Origin: an uncultured Bacilli bacterium
GTDB lineage: Bacteria; Bacillota_I; Bacilli_A; RF39; UBA660
Assembly: GCA_910577505.1 (NCBI GenBank)
Contig: CAJTLN010000002.1
Location: 62,001 to 126,000, forward strand
Direction: 5' to 3'
Length of the DNA stretch: 64,000 bases
The position numbers and the translations under genes were made by a program. Below are positions 16,827-24,769 of the stretch, piece by piece (within the stretch, counting starts at the first letter, position 1; every line of letters starts with the position of its first letter). The notes under the pieces are model-generated. The model was given only the letters and a program-made list of their open reading frames with translations. It was not told the DNA's origin and made no database searches.

Positions 16827-16855
16827 TTGACAATATAGATTATTAGATATATAAT
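16827..16855 (+). promoter_or_regulatory. consensus sigma-A promoter
   Basis: A perfect TTGACA (16827-16832), a 17-base spacer and a perfect TATAAT (16850-16855) lie before the 16884 gene. It is the best two-box promoter in the window and starts just after the peptidase C26 stop. Confidence 0.85.
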
Positions 16856-16883
16856 ATCTTCCTATAAAAAGGGGGAAGATATT

Positions 16884-17543
16884 ATGGAAAATTTAGTTAC
16901 TTTAAATAGTGGATTAGCAAATTCTGAGGATTTATATTTACTTGTTGGAGATATTCCTACTGATAGAATGTTTATAATAGAAAATGTTGGTGAATCTAAT
17001 ATATCACTTTTAGATAAGGATAAAGATATAAAAGCAAGGCTTTACTTCAAATCAAAAAATAATGATGGAAGTTTTACGATGAATAGTATTGATGAAAATC
17101 CATATCAAGAACATTATTATTTTAGTTATTCTAATGGTGAAACAGAAAGAGAAAATAATGCTTTTATTGGTATAAGAGAATTCTTAGCTAGAGGAATTTT
17201 TGTTTGTCGTCAATTTGAACCCACTGTAGAATATTATATTGATACTTTATATCAAGGAAATGCTGTTAGTTTGGCAGAACTTGATATAATTGAAAGTTAT
17301 CATGTACCAAAATTGTTAATATGTATTTTAGGAAATAAAGCTTTAGTAAAGACAAAATTTTCATTAACTAGTGGTTTAGAATTTATTGATTTTAAGGATA
17401 CTCCTTTAGTTAATGAAAAATATTATAAATTTGTTGGGGAAAAAGAAGAGTTGCCTTATACATATGATGAAATTGTAGAAGGTATTAAGGATGATATTAC
17501 GCAAACTATAAAAGCTAATTTTTGTGGGGCATCATATAAATAA
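16884..17543 (+). CDS. protein of unknown function, probably highly expressed
   Basis: 219 residues, with no signal peptide or transmembrane segment and no family I recognise. It is acidic, with a beta-rich N-terminal part (LLVGDIPTDRMFIIENVG) and a more helical C-terminus. A consensus promoter and a strong GGGGGAAG ribosome binding site precede ATG 16884, and an intrinsic terminator follows, so it is a monocistronic gene likely made in quantity. Function unknown. Confidence 0.65.
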   Translation: MENLVTLNSGLANSEDLYLLVGDIPTDRMFIIENVGESNISLLDKDKDIKARLYFKSKNNDGSFTMNSIDENPYQEHYYFSYSNGETERENNAFIGIREFLARGIFVCRQFEPTVEYYIDTLYQGNAVSLAELDIIESYHVPKLLICILGNKALVKTKFSLTSGLEFIDFKDTPLVNEKYYKFVGEKEELPYTYDEIVEGIKDDITQTIKANFCGASYK

Positions 17544-17550
17544 TTTGATA

Positions 17551-17581
17551 GAAGAGCAAAAAAATTTTTTGTTCTTTTTTT
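17551..17581 (+). terminator. intrinsic terminator
   Basis: AAGAGCAAAAAA pairs with TTTTTTGTTCTT (one G-T pair) and a T tract follows. Confidence 0.7.
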
Positions 17582-17633
17582 ATTTATAAATACTATTTTT
17601 TAGTTGATAAATAGAGATAAAGTTTGTATTTTC

Positions 17634-17642
17634 TGTTATAAT
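17634..17642 (+). promoter_or_regulatory. extended -10 promoter of polA
   Basis: TGTTATAAT lies 18 bases before ATG 17661, with the AGGTGAT ribosome binding site in between. Confidence 0.55.
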
Positions 17643-17660
17643 ATTTAACAGGTGATAAAT

Positions 17661-20225
17661 ATGAAAAAAGTAATTCTGGTAGATGGTAATAATTTAATGT
17701 TTAGAAGTTATTACGCAACAGCTTATACTGGTAATGTGATGAAGAATAGTAATGGATTCCCTACTAATGCATTATATGGTTTTGTTGGAATGATGAATAA
17801 GATAATAGCAGAAGAAAAACCTGAGTATGTAATGGTGGCTTTTGATATAGGGAAGAATTTTAGAAAGCAAAAATATGAAACATATAAGGATGGCCGAGCA
17901 GCGACACCTGATGAATTAAAAGCACAGATGCCAATAGCAAGAGAAATATTGCAGGCTATGGGAATAAAGTATTTTGAACTTGAGCCATATGAAGCAGATG
18001 ATATTATTGGAACATTTGCTAAAGCTTGTGAATTAGATCCTGAATATGATGCGACTATTATTAGTTCAGATAAAGACTTATTACAACTTATTAGTGATGT
18101 TGTTGATGTTAAATTATTAAAACAAAAAGATTATATTAGATACAATCCAGAAACATTTAGAGAAGATTGGGGATTTGAACCAATTAGAATGATAGATTAT
18201 AAAGCACTAGCGGGAGATTCTTCAGATAATATACCTGGTGTTAAAGGTATTGGAGATAAGACAGCAATTAATCTTTTAAAAACTTATGATACTATAGAAG
18301 ATATATATGAACATATAGATGAAATAAAAGGCAAAATGCAGGAGAAGTTAATTGCTGATAAAGAAAGCGCATTTATTAGTAAAGAAATTGCAACAATTTA
18401 TAGAGATGTTCCAATTGATACAACCTTAGAAAATGTAAAATATAGTGGACCAGATTTAATGACTTTAAATAAAATATATGAAGATTTAGAATTTTATTCA
18501 TTTATAAAGAAGAATGAAAATTTAAATAAACCTGTAGAAAATGATACGAAATATAAAAATGTTAGTAGTGTTAAAGATTTAGATAATTTAGAAGATAAGA
18601 TAAGTTTATATATTGAGTGTGATGCAGAAAATTATCATGATGGTAATATAGTTGGTTTGGCAGTATGTGATAGTAAGAATAACTATTTTATTACTAATAC
18701 GATGTTAGAAGAAATTATACCAGTATTAGAAAATAAAGAAATTTATACTTTTGATCAGAAGAAGAATTATTGTTTATTAAAACGTGAAGGATTTATGTTA
18801 GAAGCTAAGTATGATGCAATGATAGCTGCTTATTTGCTTAATATGAATATTAAAGATGATATTGCTTATTTAATGAATAATAGTGGTTGTGAAATAACTT
18901 TTTATTCACAAAGTTTAAAGAATGGATTTGATAAAAAAGATATTGTTTTAAAAGCAAGATTTATTTATGATAAAAAAGATGAATATTTAGAATTATTAAA
19001 AAAAGAAGAAATGTTAGAATTATTTAATACGATAGAGATGCCTTTAGTTACAGTATTAGCTAATATGGAATATGATGGTGTTAGAGTAGATGCTAATATA
19101 CTTAAAGATATGGAAACAGAAATGAGTGAAAGGCTTTCTGTTATAGAAAAAGAAATATATGAATTAGCTGGAGAAGAATTTAATATAAGTAGTCCTAAAC
19201 AATTAGGGGTTATATTATTTGAAAAGTTAGAATTACCTTTTGCTAAAAAGACAAAGACTGGATATAAAACAGATGTTAGTATTTTAAATAAATTGGAAGA
19301 CAAGCATCCTATTATAAGTAAGATATTAGAGTATAGAGGTCTTAGTAAGATAAAAAGTACTTACTTAGAAGGATTAGCTAATTATATTAGAGAAGATGGC
19401 AAGATTCATACTATTTATAAACAGAATTTAACGAGAACGGGAAGATTATCATCTGTAGAACCTAACTTACAAAACATACCTGCAAGAGATGAAGAAGGAA
19501 GAAAGATAAGAAAAGCTTTCTTACCAGTTAATGATTTATTTTTGAGTGCTGATTATTCTCAAATGGAACTAAGAGTACTAGCTCATGTTAGTGGTTCTAA
19601 AGAATTGCAAGAGGCATTCATTAATGATGAAGATATACATACAAGAGTTGCTAGTGATATATATAATGTTCCAATGGATGAAGTAACTAAGTTACAACGT
19701 AAAACTGCCAAGGCAGTAATATTTGGAATAGTTTATGGTATTAGTGGATTTGGATTAGGAGAAAACCTAGAAATAAGTGCTAAGGAAGCGAGAGAATTCA
19801 TAAATAAATATTATGAATTATATCCAGGCGTAAAAAATTATATGGATAATATAGTTATGGAAGCTTATAGAGATGGATATGTAAGAACATTGTTTAATAG
19901 AAAAAGAGTAATTGAAGAATTACAAAATAAAAATTTTATGGTTAGACAAAGTGGAGAGAGAATAGCTCTTAATACGCCTATTCAAGGAACGTCTGCTGAT
20001 ATAATGAAGATAGCGATGGTTAAGATATTTAATGAAATGAAAGAAAAAAATATCAAAAGTAAAATGTTAATGCAAGTTCATGATGAATTAATATTTGATG
20101 TAATAAACGAAGAAAAAGAAGAGTTAGAAGAAATAGTAAGAAGAAATATGGAAACTTGTGTTAAACTTTCTGTTCCATTTAAAGTAAGCCATGATTATGG
20201 AACAGATTGGTATGAAGCTAAATAA
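17661..20225 (+). CDS. polA: DNA polymerase I
   Basis: Fills gaps and removes RNA primers during replication and repair. 854 residues. The N-terminal 5'-3' exonuclease/flap domain (1-290) has MKKVILVDGNNLMFRSYYA, YEADDIIGT and ALAGDSSDNIPGVKGIGDKTA. The middle 3'-5' exonuclease domain lacks the DxE start (IECDAE instead of FDTE) and is probably inactive, as in other Bacilli. The polymerase domain has TGRLSSVEPNLQNIPAR, SADYSQMELRVLAH, RRKTAK-like QRKTAKAVIFGIVYG and the QVHDEL C-terminal motif. ATG 17661 is preferred over GTG 17652, which lies inside the ribosome binding site. The next gene follows after 15 bases. Confidence 0.96.
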   Translation: MKKVILVDGNNLMFRSYYATAYTGNVMKNSNGFPTNALYGFVGMMNKIIAEEKPEYVMVAFDIGKNFRKQKYETYKDGRAATPDELKAQMPIAREILQAMGIKYFELEPYEADDIIGTFAKACELDPEYDATIISSDKDLLQLISDVVDVKLLKQKDYIRYNPETFREDWGFEPIRMIDYKALAGDSSDNIPGVKGIGDKTAINLLKTYDTIEDIYEHIDEIKGKMQEKLIADKESAFISKEIATIYRDVPIDTTLENVKYSGPDLMTLNKIYEDLEFYSFIKKNENLNKPVENDTKYKNVSSVKDLDNLEDKISLYIECDAENYHDGNIVGLAVCDSKNNYFITNTMLEEIIPVLENKEIYTFDQKKNYCLLKREGFMLEAKYDAMIAAYLLNMNIKDDIAYLMNNSGCEITFYSQSLKNGFDKKDIVLKARFIYDKKDEYLELLKKEEMLELFNTIEMPLVTVLANMEYDGVRVDANILKDMETEMSERLSVIEKEIYELAGEEFNISSPKQLGVILFEKLELPFAKKTKTGYKTDVSILNKLEDKHPIISKILEYRGLSKIKSTYLEGLANYIREDGKIHTIYKQNLTRTGRLSSVEPNLQNIPARDEEGRKIRKAFLPVNDLFLSADYSQMELRVLAHVSGSKELQEAFINDEDIHTRVASDIYNVPMDEVTKLQRKTAKAVIFGIVYGISGFGLGENLEISAKEAREFINKYYELYPGVKNYMDNIVMEAYRDGYVRTLFNRKRVIEELQNKNFMVRQSGERIALNTPIQGTSADIMKIAMVKIFNEMKEKNIKSKMLMQVHDELIFDVINEEKEELEEIVRRNMETCVKLSVPFKVSHDYGTDWYEAK

Positions 20226-20240
20226 TTAGGAGGGTTTTAA

Positions 20241-21152
20241 ATGAAAGAAGTAAGAACATTTTTAATAGCTGATTTAATTGTTTTAATAATAAAAGTCCTA
20301 GGAGGAATACTAACTCACTCTTATACAATGATAGCTAGTGGTATTTATGATATTGCTTTAATATTAATTACATTAGTAACAGTTAAATTAGGTGAAAATA
20401 AAAAATATAAAGGGATTATCAGTTCTGTACTTGGTATTTTAATAGTAGTTTTAGGAATAGGAATAATCTTTGTTAGTTTTATAAATAAAATAAATAGAGT
20501 ATCTTTCTTTATAATATTATTTATTTTAATATCTATTATAGTTAAATATATGATTAGTTGTTTTTATACTAATATTAGTTATCAAAAAAAGAAAGGTTTA
20601 CTAACTTATGGACAAATTAATAGTACTTTAGATTTTGTTCTATATGGAATTATTTTAGGAGTTTTAGTAATAAGTAAAATTAGTAAATGGGTAAATATAC
20701 TTAAATATGTAGATAGAATTGGTACTATATTAGTTGCTGGCTTAGTTATATATAAAGGAATAATAATTATTATTAATAGTATCAAATATCTTGAAGATAA
20801 AGAGTTTGTAGTTAGTGATAATGTAAAAGAAGAAATTACTAAACGTGATGAAATTAAAAAGTTAGAAAAGCTTGAAATAAATAATTTTGGAGGAATACGA
20901 AAAGCACAATGTAATATTGTTTTAAAAGATGGTATAAGTATGATAGATGTAAATACATTTGTTGTAACATTACAAGATTATTTACTTAAAATAGCTGATG
21001 TAGTAAAAATTAATCTAGTAGAGAAAAAAGTTACAACTAAGAAAAAAGAAAAGGTAAGGAGTTTGAAGCAAGATGCCAGAAATAGCAGAAGTGGAAACAG
21101 TAAGACAAACACTAAAAAGAAAAATACTAAACAAAAAAATAAAAAACGTTAA
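20241..21152 (+). CDS. cation-diffusion-facilitator-like membrane protein, metal sites degenerate
   Basis: 303 residues with five to six transmembrane helices in the first 180 residues and a small cytoplasmic alpha/beta domain after about 190. The beginning (TFLIADLIVLIIKVLGGILTHSYTMIASGIYD) matches the CDF zinc/manganese exporter opening. The usual DxxxD in helix 2 is replaced (ASGIYDIAL), and the HxxxD of helix 5 reads QINSTLD, so ordinary metal transport is doubtful. The last 26 residues (basic, Lys/Asn/Thr-rich) are encoded inside mutM in another frame, an 80-base overlap. It sits between polA and mutM in one operon. Confidence 0.65.
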   Translation: MKEVRTFLIADLIVLIIKVLGGILTHSYTMIASGIYDIALILITLVTVKLGENKKYKGIISSVLGILIVVLGIGIIFVSFINKINRVSFFIILFILISIIVKYMISCFYTNISYQKKKGLLTYGQINSTLDFVLYGIILGVLVISKISKWVNILKYVDRIGTILVAGLVIYKGIIIIINSIKYLEDKEFVVSDNVKEEITKRDEIKKLEKLEINNFGGIRKAQCNIVLKDGISMIDVNTFVVTLQDYLLKIADVVKINLVEKKVTTKKKEKVRSLKQDARNSRSGNSKTNTKKKNTKQKNKKR

Positions 21153-21891
21153 TGTTTTATATGATAGAATTATTGAGTCTGATTTAGATGAATTTAAGAA
21201 AAATTTAGTTGGTTTAGAATTTAGTGATATCTTAAGAAAAGGTAAATGGTTGATATTTGAAATAGGGGATTATTACTTATGTAGTCATTTAAGAATGGAA
21301 GGTAAGTATTTTATTAAAACAAATAGTGAACCAATTGAGAAACATGAACACATTATATTTGAATTCGAAGATGGTACTGATTTAAGATATCATGATACAA
21401 GAAAATTTGGACGTATGAATCTAGTATTAAAAGATAAACTTGATACAGTTCCTGGTGTTAGGAAACAAGGAATTGAACCAATAGATTCTAAGTTATCTAA
21501 AGAATATTTATATGAAAATTTTAAAAAGAGTAGGTTACCTATGAAGACTTTATTACTTGATCAAACTATTATATCTGGTTTAGGGAATATATATGCAGAT
21601 GAAGTATTGTTTGCTTCAGGAATAGATCCGCTAAAATTAGGTACAGATATAACACTTGATGAATGTGATAAAATAGTTAAGGCTTCTAATGAAATTATTA
21701 CGGAAGCAATAAAGTGTGGTGGAACTACTATTAGAAGTTATACATCTAGTTTAGGTGTTACTGGTAGATTTCAACAGAACTTAAAAGTTCATAAAAGAGA
21801 AAATGAAGAATGCAAAGTTTGTGGAACTATAATAAAGAGAATAGTAGTAGGTGGTAGAAGTACTTATTACTGTGAGAAATGTCAAAAATAA
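21073..21891 (+). CDS. mutM: formamidopyrimidine-DNA glycosylase
   Basis: Removes 8-oxoguanine and formamidopyrimidines and cleaves at the abasic site. 272 residues, normal length. The mature N-terminus is PEIAEVETV, with Pro2 the Schiff-base nucleophile and Glu3. LYHDTRKFGRM-type sequence is present as RYHDTRKFGRM, GLGNIYADEVLF gives the helix-two-turn-helix, and the C-terminal zinc finger is CxxC...CxxC (CKVCGT, YYCEKC). The start must be ATG 21073 because Pro2 is catalytic. AAGGAG lies about 10 bases upstream, inside the CDF-like gene. polA-mutM order is common in Bacilli. Confidence 0.96.
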   Translation: MPEIAEVETVRQTLKRKILNKKIKNVNVLYDRIIESDLDEFKKNLVGLEFSDILRKGKWLIFEIGDYYLCSHLRMEGKYFIKTNSEPIEKHEHIIFEFEDGTDLRYHDTRKFGRMNLVLKDKLDTVPGVRKQGIEPIDSKLSKEYLYENFKKSRLPMKTLLLDQTIISGLGNIYADEVLFASGIDPLKLGTDITLDECDKIVKASNEIITEAIKCGGTTIRSYTSSLGVTGRFQQNLKVHKRENEECKVCGTIIKRIVVGGRSTYYCEKCQK

Positions 21892-21895
21892 AGAG

Positions 21896-21929
21896 AACTT
21901 TTGCAAATCGTTTGTAAAAGTTTTTTTTT
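21896..21929 (+). terminator. intrinsic terminator of the polA-mutM operon
   Basis: AACTTTTGCAAA (21896-21907), TCG loop, TTTGTAAAAGTT (21911-21922) and a T tract. Confidence 0.8.
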
Positions 21930-21979
21930 GGAAAAATTCGACATATAGTAGTGATAATTTTTTATAGAGGTAGATAAAG

Positions 21980-22405
21980 ATGAAAAAAAAGATTTTTGTA
22001 GGAATATTGATAGCGGGATTTTTACTTTTTTTAGGAAATATTTCTTATGGATATCGTGATAAATTTGATAAAGATGTAAAAAATACTTCTTATACAAAAG
22101 AAGATTTATATCAAATAGTATCAAATAAAAGAGTTGATTATAAAAATCAAGAAGTGGTTTATATTTTATGTAACTGGTATAAATATTTTGATAAAGAAGA
22201 ATTGTTTATGACTCAGGAGGAAGAATATGTTGATTATGTAACTTATGAAATATATAGAGTTCATTTAGAAAATATGTATGATAATGAAAAGAAAAAGATA
22301 TTGAAGAAATTATTAAGATATGGCAATTTCCCTAGACAAGAAGATAGTGAAAAATATGATAAATATATTATTGAATATAAAAAGACAACAGGTAAAGATA
22401 TTTAA
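21980..22405 (+). CDS. small exported protein, paralogue of the 22942 gene
   Basis: 141 residues with a cleavable-looking signal peptide (about 1-24, ending near SYG). The mature part is charged and helical, with YDYVTYEIYRVHLENMY-type core and the C-terminus YKKTTGKDI. The same core and identical tail occur in the product of 22942-23367. The two thus arose by local duplication around the unrelated 22472 gene. No known family recognised. A ribosome binding site AGAGGTAG precedes ATG 21980. Confidence 0.65.
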   Translation: MKKKIFVGILIAGFLLFLGNISYGYRDKFDKDVKNTSYTKEDLYQIVSNKRVDYKNQEVVYILCNWYKYFDKEELFMTQEEEYVDYVTYEIYRVHLENMYDNEKKKILKKLLRYGNFPRQEDSEKYDKYIIEYKKTTGKDI

Positions 22406-22471
22406 AATAGGCAAAATTTGATAAATTGGGAGTGAAATGCTAGAATAGAAACTACTAAAGGGGGATTGTGT

Positions 22472-22846
22472 ATGAGAAATGCAATTAATATATCTACAGT
22501 GCCTTATACAGTTGTAGGACAAGATGGTCAAAGTAAAGTATTAAATGAACGTTTTATGACAAAGAGCGAATTAGAAGATTGGATATGTCGAGTAGTTGCT
22601 TCAGGTAATGTTTTGTATGCTAGTAGAATAAAACTTGTACATAAATTAAAAGTAAAAAGTATTAGTGAATATATGATGTCTATATTAGGAGGTACTCATC
22701 CTTCTAGCGATTATATGAAGCAAACGTTAAAACAAGCAATTGAAGATTTAGGAATAAATGTAAAAGATTTGATGACAATTACACCAGAACAAATTGTGGA
22801 AGCTAAGAATGCTTTTCCAAATAATGCTGGTAAGGGAAAAAGATAG
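22472..22846 (+). CDS. small soluble protein of unknown function
   Basis: 124 residues from ATG 22472, which follows AAAGGGGGA at 22457-22465. No export signal. Sequence includes MTKSELEDWICRVVASGNVL and a helical C-terminus ending in a basic KGKR. It lies between two paralogous exported-protein genes. No family recognised. Confidence 0.6.
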   Translation: MRNAINISTVPYTVVGQDGQSKVLNERFMTKSELEDWICRVVASGNVLYASRIKLVHKLKVKSISEYMMSILGGTHPSSDYMKQTLKQAIEDLGINVKDLMTITPEQIVEAKNAFPNNAGKGKR

Positions 22847-22863
22847 TAATATTTTATATTTTT

Positions 22864-22887
22864 AAAAGTTCAATAATGAACTTTTTT
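22864..22887 (+). terminator. intrinsic terminator
   Basis: AAAAGTTCA, ATAA loop, TGAACTTTTTT, ending the 22472 transcript. Confidence 0.75.
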
Positions 22888-22941
22888 CTTTTCTACAAAA
22901 TACGACATATCGATATGATTTATTAATATTAAGGTGATTAA

Positions 22942-23367
22942 ATGAAAAAAATTATTATTTTGAGTGTTTTGACGATTATATTAATTACATTAATAGGTAA
23001 TGTTTCTTATGGGCTTAAAGGAAAAAAAGCATATGAAGTAGAAAATTTAACATATGATAAAGAAGAAATATATAAAATTATTTTAGAAAAAAATATTGAT
23101 TATAAAAATCAAGAATTAGTATATGTTTTGTGTGATTGGTTTACTTATTTTGGTAGAGAAGATATGTTTTTAACACAAGATGGTGAATTTATTGATTATG
23201 TAACTTATGAAATATATAGAGTACATTTAGAAAATATGTATAAAAGTGATAAAAGAAAAATATTAAAGAGATTATTAAAGTATAATAATTATCCTAAGGA
23301 AGAAAATAGTGAGAAATATGAGGAATATATAAATGAATATAAGAAGACAACTGGTAAGGATATTTAG
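22942..23367 (+). CDS. small exported protein, paralogue of the 21980 gene
   Basis: 141 residues, exactly the length of its paralogue at 21980. The signal peptide (about 1-24, GNVSYG) is followed by a charged helical domain with IDYVTYEIYRVHLENMY and the C-terminus YKKTTGKDI. Overall the two proteins are roughly 60 percent identical by eye. ATG 22942 follows AAGGTGATT. Function unknown. Confidence 0.65.
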   Translation: MKKIIILSVLTIILITLIGNVSYGLKGKKAYEVENLTYDKEEIYKIILEKNIDYKNQELVYVLCDWFTYFGREDMFLTQDGEFIDYVTYEIYRVHLENMYKSDKRKILKRLLKYNNYPKEENSEKYEEYINEYKKTTGKDI

Positions 23368-23393
23368 TGTTAGTTTGTTAGGTTTAAATATTA

Positions 23394-23402
23394 TGATATA
23401 AT
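23394..23402 (+). promoter_or_regulatory. extended -10 promoter
   Basis: TGATATAAT lies 16 bases before ATG 23419, with a TTGGTGAT ribosome binding site between. Confidence 0.5.
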
Positions 23403-23418
23403 ATGAATTGGTGATTTA

Positions 23419-24021
23419 ATGAAAAAGGTTATATTTATTATAATAGTTTTATTTTCTTTTTATGATATTTGTTTTGCGAAAGACCCTGCTAATTTGGTTT
23501 ACTTAACAAATAGATGTAGTGTTGTTACCAGTAAAGAAACTACAATTCATTTAGATGTTATTAATGTTAATGATGGAATGTTGGCAAAGTTAACAGATAA
23601 ATTTACATTAGGAAGAATTTCTAATACTGATGAAATGACCTTATCTATTAGTGGTATGGATAGTAATTATATTAAACAAGTTTTTATTGATACTTTAAAA
23701 GACGAAAATAATAGAAGTAATTTAAATATATATTATGATAAAGATATAATTTTAGATAAGTGGACTAAATTATTATCATTAAATATTAATATAAAGTTTG
23801 ATAGTGAAATGCCTAGTACTTTTTATGTATTAGGAAGTGAAGTCTTTCTAAGTGAAGATGAGTCTATTTGTGAAAGTATTAATGGTTATAAAACAGAAGT
23901 TATAAAAAGCAGTGCTCAAATAAATAAAAATATGAAAATCAATTATATTGGGTATGTATTATTAATTCTTGTGTGTTTATTTGAGTTATTATTTATTATT
24001 AAGAAAAAAAAGAATAGTTAG
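23419..24021 (+). CDS. type I membrane-anchored exported protein, unknown
   Basis: 200 residues: signal peptide about 1-20 (cleavage after CFA), an external domain of about 145 residues, then a transmembrane helix near 173-194 and a KKKKNS cytoplasmic tail. The external part is beta-rich (TTIHLDVINVNDG, LSLNINIKFD). It is overall like a small cohesin/Ig-type ectodomain, but no family can be named. Own promoter and terminator. Confidence 0.65.
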   Translation: MKKVIFIIIVLFSFYDICFAKDPANLVYLTNRCSVVTSKETTIHLDVINVNDGMLAKLTDKFTLGRISNTDEMTLSISGMDSNYIKQVFIDTLKDENNRSNLNIYYDKDIILDKWTKLLSLNINIKFDSEMPSTFYVLGSEVFLSEDESICESINGYKTEVIKSSAQINKNMKINYIGYVLLILVCLFELLFIIKKKKNS

Positions 24022-24035
24022 TAAACTATTTTTTT
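24013..24035 (+). terminator. intrinsic terminator overlapping the stop codon
   Basis: AATAGTT, AGTA loop, AACTATT and T tract. The next promoter begins two bases later. Confidence 0.75.
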
Positions 24036-24036
24036 A

Positions 24037-24045
24037 TGTTATAAT
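24037..24045 (+). promoter_or_regulatory. extended -10 promoter of the MIF-family gene
   Basis: TGTTATAAT directly abuts the preceding terminator and lies 20 bases before ATG 24066. Confidence 0.55.
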
Positions 24046-24065
24046 TTTTTTGGGAGAGTGATAAA

Positions 24066-24407
24066 ATGCCTTACATTCATACAAGAACAAATACAGAAAT
24101 AAATAAGGATAAAGAAATAAGAATAAAAGAAAGACTTGGAGAGGCAATTCGATTATTAGGTAAAAGTGAAGATTGGCTGATGCTAGACTTTAGTGAAAAT
24201 TGTCATATGTATTATGCTGGTGATGATAATAATCGAATTGCCTACATAGATATAAAAATTTATGGAAAAGGAAATAGAGAGGCTTTTAATAATATGACGA
24301 AAGAAGTCACAGATATTATTTCTTCAGAATTAGATATTAGTCCTGATCACATTTATATTAGTTATGGCGAATATGAAAATTGGGGTTGGAATGGAAATAA
24401 TTTTTAA
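24066..24407 (+). CDS. MIF-family tautomerase (bacterial macrophage migration inhibitory factor homologue)
   Basis: 113 residues, the standard MIF length. After Met removal the N-terminus is Pro (MPYIHTRTN), the catalytic base of the tautomerase superfamily. Other MIF landmarks are DWLMLDFSENCHMYYAG, IKIYGKGNREAFN and a C-terminal SYGEYENWGWNGNNF. The family forms trimers and tautomerises phenylpyruvate-like substrates; vertebrate members are cytokines. No signal peptide, so it is cytosolic unless released unconventionally. Own promoter; the next gene overlaps its end. Confidence 0.88.
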   Translation: MPYIHTRTNTEINKDKEIRIKERLGEAIRLLGKSEDWLMLDFSENCHMYYAGDDNNRIAYIDIKIYGKGNREAFNNMTKEVTDIISSELDISPDHIYISYGEYENWGWNGNNF

Positions 24408-24747
24408 GCTAATATCTATATTAAAGGGATTTAATTTGGAAGAAAAAAGGGAGATAAAAGTATTTCATAAATTAAATTTTAAAGAACAGAATGCTATAAG
24501 AAATCAATATAGAAAAGAATGCTATAAAGAATATAAATATTCTATTAATTTATATATTTTATATGTTATTTTAGGAATATTATCTTTAGGAGGATTGCTT
24601 TTTTGTTATATTAATTTATTATGGGGAATGGTTATATTTACATTGAATTTTATATTTATGATAGTGGTTCTATATTTCTTGATAAGATCAAATTATAGCT
24701 TTTATAAATTTTTAAATAGTATTGGTTATGTATATGATGAAAAATAA
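24391..24747 (+). CDS. small two-TM membrane protein, unknown
   Basis: 118 residues from ATG 24391, which overlaps the end of the MIF gene by 17 bases; an earlier ATG at 24364 is possible. An N-terminal charged cytoplasmic part is followed by two hydrophobic helices (about 48-70 and 74-95) and a short tail. The overlap suggests translational coupling to the MIF-family gene. No family recognised. Confidence 0.55.
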   Translation: MEIIFKLISILKGFNLEEKREIKVFHKLNFKEQNAIRNQYRKECYKEYKYSINLYILYVILGILSLGGLLFCYINLLWGMVIFTLNFIFMIVVLYFLIRSNYSFYKFLNSIGYVYDEK

Positions 24748-24769
24748 GAGGTTTAAGCCTCTTATTTTT
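24741..24769. terminator. bidirectional terminator between the MIF operon and tmcAL
   Basis: AAAATAAGAGG, a TTTAAG loop and CCTCTTATTTTT have A and T tracts on both sides. It contains the stops of both convergent genes. Confidence 0.8.
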
